This document shows, in pieces, positions 9,240-21,171 of a stretch of 64,000 nucleotides of DNA. The stretch is from Muscardinus avellanarius (lineage: Eukaryota; Chordata; Mammalia; Rodentia; Gliridae). The translations under genes were made by a program, and so were the position numbers. The stretch's first letter is position 1. The number at the start of each line of letters is the position of its first letter. The DNA lies in NCBI GenBank assembly GCA_963383645.1, contig OY726561.1, forward strand, positions 139,457,965-139,521,964, given 5' to 3'. The notes beneath the pieces were generated by a model, which was not told the origin of the DNA, ran no database searches, and saw only the letters and a list, made by a program, of their open reading frames with translations.

Positions 9240-10140
9240 TCTAAGGGGTTGGTGTCGTAGGTCAAGGTGACCCGTAACAGGCCTCCCAGGGCGCGCAGAC
9301 CCCCGCGGCCCGCGGCCTGAGCTCGCCAGACCCTCCCAGCGGGTTGCATCCCGTATCGCCCCGGGCGCCGGGCAAGGCCTGGGCGGAGCCGCACTTGGCC
9401 CCCGAGATCGCCCCGCCCACTTCCGCTGCCCGGGCCGCGCTGACGTCAGGCCCGCCCCCCGCCGCGCGCGCGTCCGTTGGCGCCCCGCCCCCTTCCCGGC
9501 GTGCCGCGCGCCGCAGCTCCTCGCCCTCGGCTCAGCCTGCCGCGCCAAGATGGCGGACACAATGAGCCGCGGCCGCGCCGGCCGGCCCTGAGCCGCGGAG
9601 GGGAGGCTCGCCCGGCCAGGCCCCGCCGAGCAGCCCGGAGCGCGCCGCGGGACGCGAGCAGCAGGCGGCGGCCCGACCCCGCCGCCCCGGCCGCCCCGGC
9701 GCGGAGCCCGCGCGCCCGCCGCCCCCCGGGCCCCGCCCCGGCCCGGCCGCCGCCGCCGCCATGAAGCTGACCGACAGCGTGCTGCGGAGCTTCCGCGTCG
9801 CCAAGGTGTTCCGCGAGAACTCGGACAAGATCAACTGCTTCGACTTCAGCCCCAACGGCGAGACGGTGATCTCGAGCAGCGACGACGACTCGATCGTGCT
9901 GTACGACTGCCAGGAGGGCAAGTGAGTGCGGCGGCCCGGCCCCCCCAGCCCACCTTGACCTTGACCTCCGGGGGCGCGCCCCCGACCCGCCGCCCACCCG
10001 GAGCCGGCGGCCGTGAACTTCGTGGCCGCGGCCCGAAACTTCTTTTTTCCTTCCCCTTCCGTGCCAAGGCGCGAGCGGACCCGGCCCCGCCACCCCGACC
10101 TGGCTGCGAGCGCCTCACCCTAAAACAAAGCATCCCTTGA
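9240..10140 (+). promoter_or_regulatory. WDR82: CpG-island promoter of WDR82
   Basis: A very GC-rich, CpG-dense block surrounding WDR82 exon 1. It has several GC boxes (CCCCGCCC), no clear TATA box, and a YY1-type AAGATGGCGG at 9547-9556. Such a motif typically lies just downstream of the start site in housekeeping promoters, which suggests transcription starts a little before 9547. The 5' UTR then runs to the ATG at 9761. Confidence 0.8.
9550..9591 (+). promoter_or_regulatory. Short upstream ORF in the WDR82 leader
   Basis: ATG at 9550 opens 13 codons ending in TGA at 9589-9591. A second in-frame ATG is at 9562. The first ATG lies inside the YY1 motif AAGATGGCGG. It ends about 170 bases before the WDR82 start, so reinitiation is possible. 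Whether it is in the mature mRNA depends on the true start site. Confidence 0.5.
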
Positions 10141-13100
10141 CGGTCCGCGTGCCTTTCCGCCAACACCTCTCTTCCTGCAGCTCACGGGCCGCTTGGCAGG
10201 ATCTGAAATTCGGAATCTGGCCGTGAAAGTTGTGCGTCGCGCCAGGTCATTCGGAGAATCAGTCCACTCGCACCTCTCCGCGGTGGCCTAGGGACAGAGC
10301 ACTTTGCCTTTTACCCCGTGGCCCTCCCAGCTTGGCTGCGTCCCTCTGGACTCACTCCATGTCCGTGCTAAATTGCAGGCTCCCCTGGAGCAAAAACGGG
10401 CCGAGGCTACATTGGATCTCCTCTCGGCCACCTTTCCCCAAGCAGGCTTGTGGGTGTTTGGTTAAATTTCGTGGCTACAGGTTTTGTCTTATTGCATTTG
10501 TTACTTTGTTCCAGAATCCTTGCATTTTTCTTTTATTTTCTCCAAACTGTTTCTTTGGCACCCCATCGTCCTCCTTAGGAACTTGTCTCTCCATCTGTGA
10601 ATTTGCTCATCGAAGGTAATGCTGTTGTAGTGAGCGATATGTTCTCCCCAGTGGGGCCATGAGAATATATTATGTAACGGGCTTGGATACCCTGCGAGTA
10701 TGTGAAAGGTCTGTGGAAGGTCGCATCTAGTGGTGGTCCTGGGGGAGAGGGAACTAACTAGTGGCTGAACTGATAGTTATTAGGGTCAGCATGATTCGTT
10801 TAGGAGATGACCTCGCCACTTGCATCTATCTGTTTGGTGTTTGTGTTTTGGGGACCGGATCTTGCTGTATCAGCCCAGGCTAGTCTCAAATTTATGATCC
10901 TCCTGCCTCAGCCTCCTTAGTACCTGGGATTGCAGGTGTGTGCCATTCAGTGAGACTTTTGGTAAGTTAGAAGAGGAGCTAGGGTTGTCATTGTGGAGTC
11001 CTAGAGCTAGGAGTCATTTGAAACTAGTTTGTTGAAATGTTCAGTGCTTGTGCAGATTCAGACCTTTCCTCCAAGCTGGAGGGTGGAAATGCATACCCTC
11101 AGTTCAAAGGAAATGAAGGTTGTAGTAGCATTTCTTCACAGTTTGCCCCCAAAATATGGCATAAAATCAAGCTGTTGGGAAGAATTGCAGTAACACAGAC
11201 ACTTGTAAAATGCTAACTTCGTGAAATAATGGAGTTTATTTACTGAGTAGCACTTTTTCATAATCGTGAACAGAGAAAGTTATAGCAGTGTTTCGAATTC
11301 CCTTGAGAAAAGAACAAGCTGAGCCTGTGGTGGCAGCAGCACGCGCCTGTAAGGTCCCAGTGCTGCGGAGGCGGAGACAGGATCGCAGGTTCGAGGCCAG
11401 CCGCAGCAATTTGGTCTCTCAGCAACCGAAGAGACCCCATTTCAAAACTAAAAGTTAAAAAGGCTGGGGTACAGCTTGGAAGTAGAATGCCTCTGGGTTC
11501 AATTCCCCAGTACCTCCCACATACACAAAAAGAAAAAAATAGAGCTTGCTAGGGGTAGAGCTCAGTGGAGGACTGCTTGGCTAGCATGTGCAAAGGCCCT
11601 CGGTTCAATTCTTAGTGCTGCAGAAAAAGAAAAGGGAAAAAACATGCTTGAAAGAATAATGCAACAACTGGTTCAGTTTTGCCTTTTGCTTTATAACTCT
11701 GTGTATATAAATATGTATCCCTTTTTTTCTGAACTATTCCAGAGTAAGTTGGAGGTATCAAGGCCCTCTGTCCCTAAACATTTCAACGTAGGATTCTTTC
11801 CTTTCTATTTTACCTTTGTGGTACTGAGGATTGAACTTCACCAGGGGCCTTCTACCTCTAACTACATACAGCCCCGTCCCTTCTGTTTTTATTCCCTTTT
11901 AAATTTTGGAGCAAGGTTTAGCTGAGTTGCTGGAACTGACCTCAAACCTGCAATCCTCCTATCTGAGCCTCCCAAGTACTGGGACTACAGGGGTGCACCT
12001 TATGCCACCTATTCATAGTATGTTCCAGTTCGCTCTTCACTAAGGCCCTGTTTTTGTTTTGTTTTGTCAAGTGCTAAGGATTGAACTCATGGGGCCCGGA
12101 TGTAGCTCAGTGGCAAGGCACCGGTTCCAAAAAAGACCAAAAAAAAAAACCTTTAGATTGAGCTCAGGGATGCTCTATCACTGAGTTACATAGGAGACCG
12201 GGTCTTACTAAACTACAGAGGCTGGCCTCACACTTATTTTTGGTGGTACTGGGGTGGAACCCAGAGGCTTTCTACCTCCAGGCTATACTCCCAGACCTAT
12301 TTTATACTTTAATTGGAAACAGGGTCTGGCTTCTAGCCTGTGTGATCCTCCTGTCTCAGCCTCCCAAGCGCGGTGCCCACCACGCCCGGCTTGCCTCACA
12401 CTTTTCATCCTCCTGCTTCAGTCTCCTGAATTGCTGGGATTACATGCGTGCACCACTGTACCCAACCCGCTTAACTTTATTATTTTATTTTATTTTATTT
12501 TTTATCTTTTGTGGTACTGGGGTTCCTGGAAGCCCTTTTACCTCCGGGCTACACTCCCGTCTATTTTTACATTTTTATTTGGAAACAGGGTCTCCTAAGC
12601 CAGTGCGCGCGGCTGGTTTGGAACCTGCGCGATCCTCCTGTCTCCGCCTCCCAAGCGCGGGGATTACAAGCGTGCCCACCGCGCCCGGCTCCACTTAACT
12701 TTAAAATGGAGTTCATCCACTGAAGGGTTTTTTTTGTTTGTTTGTTTTGTTTTTTTCCTTGATACTGAGGATGGAACCCAGGGGCATTCCACCTCTGAGG
12801 GACATCCTCAGCCCTAATTTCTATTCTTTATTTGGAAATAGGGTCTCACTGAGTTGCAAAGAGCCTCACTAAGTAGCTGAGGCTGTCTGCTAACCTCTCT
12901 CCTCCTGTCTCAGCCGCCCAAATGCTGGGATGACAAGCTTAGGCCACCACATCTAAGTATTGAGTTTTTTGTTTTGTTTTGTATTTTGTTGGTGGTGGTG
13001 GTCTGGGGATGGAACCCAGAGGCATTTGACCTCCAAGCTATACCCCCTGCCCTATTTTTTCTTCTTTATTTTGAAACCGGGGCTCACTGAGTTGCAGAGG

Positions 13101-16100
13101 GCCTCACTAAGTAGCTGAGGCTGTCCGCGAACCGCGATCCTCTGGTCTCAGCCTCCCGAAAGCTGGGATTACAAGCGTGCGCCACCACGCCCGGCGTATA
13201 CTACACTCTTTAAAATGGACTTTTCAGAACCTGTCTTTTCTATTGTAGAATTAACTTCCACTGTTAGAAGCATGATGAACTGTCTTAGAGAACAAGCGCA
13301 CACTCATACACTCCTGCGCACTGAGTTGCTCGCTGGTTTCCGTACAGTAACCCCAGTGCAGAGCCCCAGACTCTGAACTGGTGGAGTGATTTTGTTGATC
13401 TTTTTAGGCGTGAGGTATTACTGAGTCCAGGGGCATTTCTACTACCTCTTACCTCTGAAATACCCCCAGGCCTGTTTTATTTATTTATTTGTGGGGGTTT
13501 GTTTTGGTGGTGCTGGGGTTCCTGGAAACCATTCTATCTCTGGATTACACTCCCAGACCTATTTTATATTTTTTAATTTGGAAACGGGGTCTCAGCCAGC
13601 TTCAAACCTGCGCAATCCTCCTGTCTCCGCCTCCCAAACATGTCCACCACCTCGCTGAGTAGCCGAGGCTAGCTGCGAACCATGATGCTCCTGTTTCGGC
13701 CTCCCAAATTCTGGGATTACAAACGTGTACCACCACGACCGGCTTTCCCTTTTTATTTTGAAACAGGATCTCACTAAATTGCCGAGGCTGGCTTTGAACC
13801 TTAGATCCTCCACTATACCAATACGGTTGGAACTCAAACATTGGCTTAAGATTTTGAAATCTCTCAGACCTAAATATAGAACATTATGTTAAGGCTTTCT
13901 TGTTTTCTGACTTGTTGAATAATGAGGATTTGTTCTGGCATTCAAAACTGGTTTTATAGAGATATTTCGAGTTTTTGTTTTTAAGTTTTGTCTAGCAGTT
14001 TGTGGCAGTTTCTAGTGAAAGATTTTGCTGACATCTATTAGGCTCGTCTTCAAGGCTTTCTAGAAGAAGGCATTTAGGGAGTCTCAGCAGATGAATTGAT
14101 AACCTGTAGCTGGGAACCACTGGCGGCTTTGCTGGGGAGTGCAGCTTGCTTCCTTCTCTGCACTGCAGGATAGAATGCTGGGTGTCTTCTACAGGAGCTG
14201 GCTACATTAGGAGAAGCAAGCATGTGGTTTCAGTTTCCTAAATTATTGTGTGAAGAAAGCTTTATTAAAGGAAAAGCTCTTGGGTTTGACATATTCTTAA
14301 ATTCTTCTTTGTTGTGAGTTATGATACACGTTTTGTGTGCCTTTCTTCCCAGATACTTCTCCCCCGAGCTTACCTTTTGTGTGCGTGGGGGGTGGTGGGG
14401 TAACGGGCTTTGAGCCCAGGGACATTCTACCTCTGAGCTACACCCCAGCTCTTTATTTTATATTTTGAAACTGGGTCTCTCTGGCCTTGAACCTGCTATC
14501 TTCTAGTCCACCTCCCAAGTACTAGAACTATAGGCAACCACTCTGAAACATAGTAGTAAAGACTAAATTGAGCATTCACAGTTACTTGCACTTCTTACCT
14601 TGGGCTTAGGTTTTAGAGATGACAGGCTTCCTTATTCTTTAGACTGCTTGGTGCCTGGTGTTGTTGTTGGTGGTGGTGGTGGTGGTGGTGGTGGTGGTGG
14701 TGGTGGTGGTGGTACTGGCGATGGAACCCAGGGGCATTCTACCTCCGAGCTCTCCCCACCCCAGCCCTATTTTTTATTCTTTTTTTTTTTTAATTTTTTT
14801 TCCACTTTTGATTGTTCATTTATTGTCATTTCTTTTTTTTAATTTTTTATTGGTGCACTGTATTCATACATCATAGTGGGATACCAAAAAACTTTTGTAG
14901 ACCTACATGCACACATCGCCCAGTCAGCCCCCACCCTATCCCCACCCCATTCCCTCCCCATCCCTCCTTCCCATGCTTGGCTTAGTGGTTGACATCTAGT
15001 ATTATAGCAATTTATCCAAAATTAAAAATGATAATCTCACAGAACAGTTTCATTTGTCTGATACCAAGGTTTTGATAACTTAAAGATAACATTTCAATAT
15101 TTCTTTTTTTTTTTTTTTTTTTTTTTGTGGTACTGGGGTTCCTGGAAGCCCTTCTACCTCCGGGCTACACTCCCAGACCTATTTTTACATTTTTATTTGG
15201 AAACAGGGTCTCCTAAGCCAGCGCGCGGGGCTAGCTTCGAACCTGCGCGATCCTCCTGTTTCTGCCTCCCAAGCGCGGGGATTACAAGCGTGTGCCACCA
15301 CGCCCGGCTTTTTTGCTTTCTTTTTACCAGAGAATATATTTTTTCTTTTTTTTTTTTTTTTTTTAGGTGAAACTACCATATATTTATATATTTATTTTTC
15401 AGAAAAAAATCTATCCTAATATGGAATATGGACTCTAGATACCCAAAACGATCTCAAAAAAGAACAAAACTAGAAGATATATATTTTCTGATTTCAAGCC
15501 ATATAAAGCTACAAAAATTGAAACAGTGTCGTACTGTTATAAAGGCAGATATATAAACCTTTGGAGTTAAATAAAAGCCTAGAGCTAAATTCTTCCATAT
15601 TGTCAAGTTATTTTTGACAAGGTTTCCACGAACATTTGGTGGAGGAAATAATAATCTTTTAACTAAATATTGTTGAAAAATAGTAATTACATGAAAAAGA
15701 ATAAAATTGGGCCCTTACCTAATCCCATATACAAATATTAACTCAAAATAGATAAAAGACCTAAATATAAATCTTAAGACTATAAACTTTTAGAAGAAAA
15801 TCTGGGTTATAAAACCTCAACATTTGAATTGGCAGTGATTTCTTGGATATGATTTCAGTGGCACAGGCAACAGAAGAGTATACAACCTCCATTAAAAATC
15901 TAAAAAATATTGTATATCCAAAGACAATGTAAACAGAGTTAAAAGTTACTGATAGAATGGGATAAAATATTTCCAAATGCTATATCTGAAGGTATATTAA
16001 TATTCCAACTAGAAACCCTAAAAATTAACAACAATCAAAGCAAACAATACAATTTAGAGATAGGTAAAAGACTAACATAAATAATAAATCTCCACAGATA

Positions 16101-19100
16101 ACTAATCTTAGTTGTCTGTTGGATAGAAAATCTTGTTTCTCTGGTTCTGGTGTGTGTTACCTATTTCTTCTTTGTAGTTAATCTCTTTGAGTATTTTCTC
16201 TAGCGCTGGTTTTGAAAACATAAAATTCCTTCAGTTTCTGTTTGTCATGGAAGCTTCTTATTTTTCCATCTAATTTGATAGAAAGTTTTGCTGGGTAGGA
16301 AATTTTTGGCTGGAAGTTGTTTTCTTTCAGAGTTTGGAATATGTTACTCCAAGCCCTTCTGGCTCTCATGACTTGGTTTGGGAAGTCTGGAGTGATTCTA
16401 ATTGATTTGCCTCTGAATGTCACTTGGCCCTTTGTTTTTGTTGCCTTTAAGATTCTCTGCTTGGCTTCCACATTGGTCATTTTGACAATTATGTGGCGTG
16501 GGGATCCTCTTCTCCGATCCTGTCTAAAGGGAGTTCTATAAGTTTCCTGCACCTGTGTATCGACCTCTTGCTCTATGTTTGGAAAATTTTCTGCTATTAC
16601 TTCCTTGAAGAGATTGTTGATCCCTTTGGTTTCACCTTCTTTTCCCTCCTCTATTCCAATTATTCTTAGGTTAGCTCTCTTAAAATGGACCCGTATTTCT
16701 TCAATGTCAGATTCCTGCTGTTGGATATTTTTTTTTTCTAAATTAGAAACTGCGTTCATTTTTGGAGTGATCATCTTCTAAGAGCAAGATTCTATTCTCC
16801 ATGTGGTCTAATCAGTTTTACTTTGAATTGAGGCCTTTACTTCATTAATTGCATCCTTTATCTCTTTTTGGCTCTCTCTGAATTCTTTTTGAAACACCTC
16901 TATTTTTACAGTTATTTTCTTGATTTGATCTTCTAGAAATCTCTGAATTTCTGTTTTATCGGGTTCTGATGTTGTGGGGTTGTGGGCATTCATTCATTGC
17001 CCCATTGTTATTCCTCTTTCCCATGATTTCAGAAGTTTGCCTTCTCTGGTTTCTTCCCTTGGGTCACTATGACTTCACTTAAGGTGCTCTGGATCTCGAG
17101 TCTGTGGTATCTCAGATCCCACTACTCCTTTACTGGGTTGTATCACAGAGTCTCAGACCCAGGGAGTCGATAGAGGCTGCTTTAGACTATGGGGGGGTGC
17201 CAGGTTGGGCGTTCTCCTATGGTGTGATATCTCTGCCACTGCCACTCCCCCACTGGGTCAAGTCCCTGGGAGTGCAGTACTGGGATTTCTCCTTTGGGGC
17301 CCGCAATTTGACTCACTATTACTGAGTACACAGATGGAGCTGTAGTGGACTCGGTGAATTCGCTGCTGCTGCCGCCGCCGGCAGTAAGGCGCTGCTGCCG
17401 CGTCCTCAGGCGTGAGGCTGGTGTATCTCCTCTGTGGCTCTGAGCTCTGTTCTCAGTCCGCTTTCTCTCTGGAGCCTGGTGATTTTTTTTGTTTCTCTGG
17501 TGATGGTGTTTTCTGGCTATGAAAGGCACTGATTTTGTGGTAATGGAGATTGGTTGTTAGCGGGGCTCTTAAGCCCCGCTTTCTCGGTCGCCATCTTCCC
17601 GGAAGTCAATCTATTTTTTATTTTTTGAAACAGGGTCTCATTAAGTAGCTGAGGCTGGTCGGGAACCATGATCCTCTAGTCTCAGCCTCCCAAATGCTGG
17701 GATTACAAGCGTGGCGCACCAATCCCAGCTTTTTTGTGTGGTTCTGGGGTTTTGGAAACCCTTCTACCTCCGGGCTACACTCCCAGACCTATTTTTTATA
17801 TTTTTATTTGGAAACAGGGTCTCTTAAGCCAGCACGGCTGGCTTCGAACCTGCGCCATCCTCCTGTCTCCGCCTCCCAAGCACGGGGAAGCGTGTTTGGC
17901 CATGCCCAGCTCCAGTTTGTTGTTTTTAAAGAGACCGACTCTTATATTGTTACGGTTGGCTTCTGCCAATGTAAAATAACCACTTTGCTTCAAAGGAAAT
18001 AAGAAAATACAGTTGTTGGTTGGTTTTCATGAGGTTGTTTTTTTTTTTTTTTTTCCCATGTGTGTGGTACTAGGGATTGAACCCAAAGGCATTGAACTTC
18101 CTGTCTACATTCCTAGCCCTCTTTTTATTTTTATTTTATTTATTTATTTATTTATATTTTTTTGTGGTACTGGGGATGGAACCCAGGGGCTTTTCTACCT
18201 CCGGGCTACACTCCCAGACCTATTTTATACTTTATTTGCAAACAGGGTCTCACTAAGTCACTGAGGGCCTAAGTAGCTGAGGCTGACTTCGCACCTGTGC
18301 GATCCTCCTTTCTCAGCCTCCCAAGCGCTGGGATTACAAGTGTTCGCCCCCACACCCAGCTATATTTTTATTTTGAAGCAGAGTCTTGTTAGATTGAAAG
18401 TCTCACTGTTTGCTGGGGTTGTTCTTGAATTTAACAATCCTCCTGTTTCAGCCCCCCAAGTACTGGGATTACAAGCATGTATCACCATGCCCATCTAAGA
18501 AAAATGGTTTTTTGTTTTGTTTTTGCGGGTCTGGGGATGGAACCCAGAGGCATTTGACCTCCGAGCTACACCCCCTGCCCAAGTTTTTGTTCTTTATTTT
18601 GAAACAGGGTCTCACTGAGTTGCGAAGGGCCTCATTAAGTAGCTGAGGCTGTCCGCGATCCTCCGGTCTCAGCCTCCCGAATGCTGGGATGACAAGCGTG
18701 CGCCACCACGCCCAGCTGAGAAAAATAGTTTATTCTGAGCTAAATTGTGAGTGGCTGTGGCCCGGGTCATTCAAGTTACCCTGAATTATATGTTCACTGT
18801 GGAAGAGGTTACATGAGCTTTTATAGTCATAGGACAAAAGAAAATAGTAAATTAATACATTTACCAGTTATGTTGGTGGGAGCATCAATCAGGTAAGTGG
18901 GCAGACTGTAGCAAAGCTGGGAGATATGTGTATGTAAGACTATTAAGCGAGCTACAGGAGCGAGGGTGAGTGGCTAGTAAAGTGAGCCCTAAGATCCCAG
19001 CATTTCATCTCCACAGCCACCATGCTCTAGTTGGCCAAGGCCAAGCGGCCTGCAGGATCTGTAATGCAGACGTCTTGAGAGAACTTCCGTGCACACCTTG

Positions 19101-21127
19101 AACTCGTGCCCCTGAGTAGCTGGAAACACAGACATGCTACCTCGGCCCTTGAATGCTATTTCCTCCTTTTGGATAAAATACTGTTCCTTACCAAGAATTG
19201 TTAACCTTACTACATCATTCAAGAACTACTCATTATAAGGAGATGTCATGTTTTGGTGATGGAGAATTTTGATGTTTTTGTTTTTTGTTTTCTGTCCATT
19301 TCCTTACTAGACCAAAGAGAACCCTATACAGTAAGAAATACGGCGTGGACCTCATCAGATACACTCATGCAGCAAACACAGTCGTTTACAGCTCTAACAA
19401 AATAGACGGTAAGCAAAATGCGGTAGGACGCTGTCGTTCCTTTGTTAAATAGTTCGTGAAGCCTTGGGACTGCTTCTGCTTTGGTATAGCTTCTTTCATT
19501 GATTTTCCTACGATGTTCGCAATGTTATTATCTTGTGGCTGAAGGGATGCTGGAGCAAGCTTGCGCTCGTGCTTTTGAAAGACTTGGAGCCAAGTATGTA
19601 ATCTCAGATCACAGTAGGGCTGGCACACAGACACAACTAATTGCATCTATGATTTGTTTTTTGGGTTTTTTGGGGGGGGGGTTGGTGGTACTGGGGTTCC
19701 TGGAAACCCTTCTACCTCCGGGCTACACTCCCAGACCCATTTTTATACTTTTTTATGTGGAAACAGGGTCTCGTAAGCCAGCGCAGCTGACTTCAAACCT
19801 GCGCCATCCTCCTGTCTCCTCCTCCCAAGCGCAGGGATTACAAGCGTGCCCACCACGCCTGGCCATGATTTGTAGTTTTTAAACTTGAAAGAATGCTTTG
19901 AGAACAAATGAGAGAATACACCGAGAGTAGTAAATGATAGAATCTTCTCATTCAGAATAATGTGGGTTTGCTGGCTGAGGGGTGTGGCCTGCCCTGAGTT
20001 GGCTCCCAGCACTGTGCAACTGTGCAAACGGAAGACGACAAAATAACAAGCGTGTGAACGCGCTTCAGTCCATACGCCCTAGGCTAAAGCGACCCTCCTG
20101 CCTCACATACCTTTTGCTTTTTGGCTACACCCCAGCCCTTTTTTAGTTTGAAATGGGGTCTCTAGATTGATGAGCCTCGTTGCTTGCTGAGGCTGTCCTC
20201 AAACTTGTGATCAGCCTCCCAATTCTAGGATGACGGGCATGGGCTACCACAGCAGCTTCAGCATGCATTCTGGTCTGAATTCTCTCTCTCCTTCCCTCTT
20301 TTTGTCTTTTTGTGATGCACATTAAACTACATCCTCAGCCCTTCCGTTTTTACTTTTAGATAAAGCTAATATCTTTGAAGAATGAGATTTCTTTTGATTT
20401 TTTGGTGGGAGTGGTGATGCTGTGGATTGAATTTAGGGGCATTCTAGATCCAAGCTCTACTCCCAGCCCTATTTATTTATCTGTTTATTTTATTTTGAAA
20501 CAGTATCTCACCAAGTTGCTGGGGCTGGCCTCAAATTTATAATCCTCCTGTCTCAGCCTCTCTTGTACTAGGATTACAGGTGTGTACCACCATGCTTGGC
20601 CAATTAAGTTGGTTTGTTTTTTTTGTTTGTTTTTTGGTGGTGGTACTGGGGTTCCTGGAAACCCTTCTACCTCCGGGCTACATGCCCAGACCCATTTTAT
20701 ATTTTTATTTGGAAACAGAGTCTCTTAAGCCAGCGGCTGGCTTCGAACCTGCACGATCCTCCTGTCTCTGCCGACCCTCCTGTCTCTGTCTCCCAAGCGC
20801 AGGAATTACAAGCATGCGCTACCACACCCATGTGCCACCCCACTTCCTGTGAAGTTGGGTGTTTTTGTTTCGTTTTTTTCTTGTGGTACTGGGGATGGAA
20901 CCCAGGGGGTTGGTTCTACTTCTGAGCTACACCCCAGCTCTACTTTTTTATTCTTTATTTTGAATCACTGAGTTGCAAAGGGCCTCACTAAGTAGTAGCT
21001 AGGGCTGTTCTGGCTGTTCTAAAACTGTGATCTTCCTGTCTCAGCCTCCCAAATGCTGGGATTACAAATGTGTGCCACTACGCCTGGTTCAATGAGGTGT
21101 TTTTTTTTTTGTTGTTGTTGTTGTTGT

Positions 21128-21171
<44 letters not shown>

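Larger units (their letters stand above)
14782..17606 (-). mobile_element. Composite LINE-1 locus inserted in a SINE
   Basis: Reading on the minus strand: a 5' end at about 17606 with an AAGATGGC YY1 motif (17590-17597), a GC-rich 5' UTR to about 17000, a broken ORF1, then foreign or rearranged DNA, then an L1-like 3' UTR with a polypurine/G-rich tract (minus strand, 14927-14973) and an A-tail (T-run from about 14782). The flanks look like two halves of one subfamily A SINE (14712-14785 and 17607-17727), and CTATTTTTTATT occurs at both edges. ORF2 on the minus strand is absent. See the inner entries. Confidence 0.65.

Noticed and set aside
1..9240. GLYCTK gene and miR-135a-1
   Set aside because: Expected upstream of WDR82 by human gene order, but I find no matching exon or hairpin. 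They would lie beyond the left edge.
9446..10093. 215-codon open frame antisense to WDR82 exon 1
   Set aside because: CpG-island composition artefact (Arg/Gly/Ala-rich), the shadow of the exon.
16178..16774. Novel RNA-binding protein gene
   Set aside because: It is the C-terminal part of L1 ORF1p, cut off from its N-terminus by a stop.
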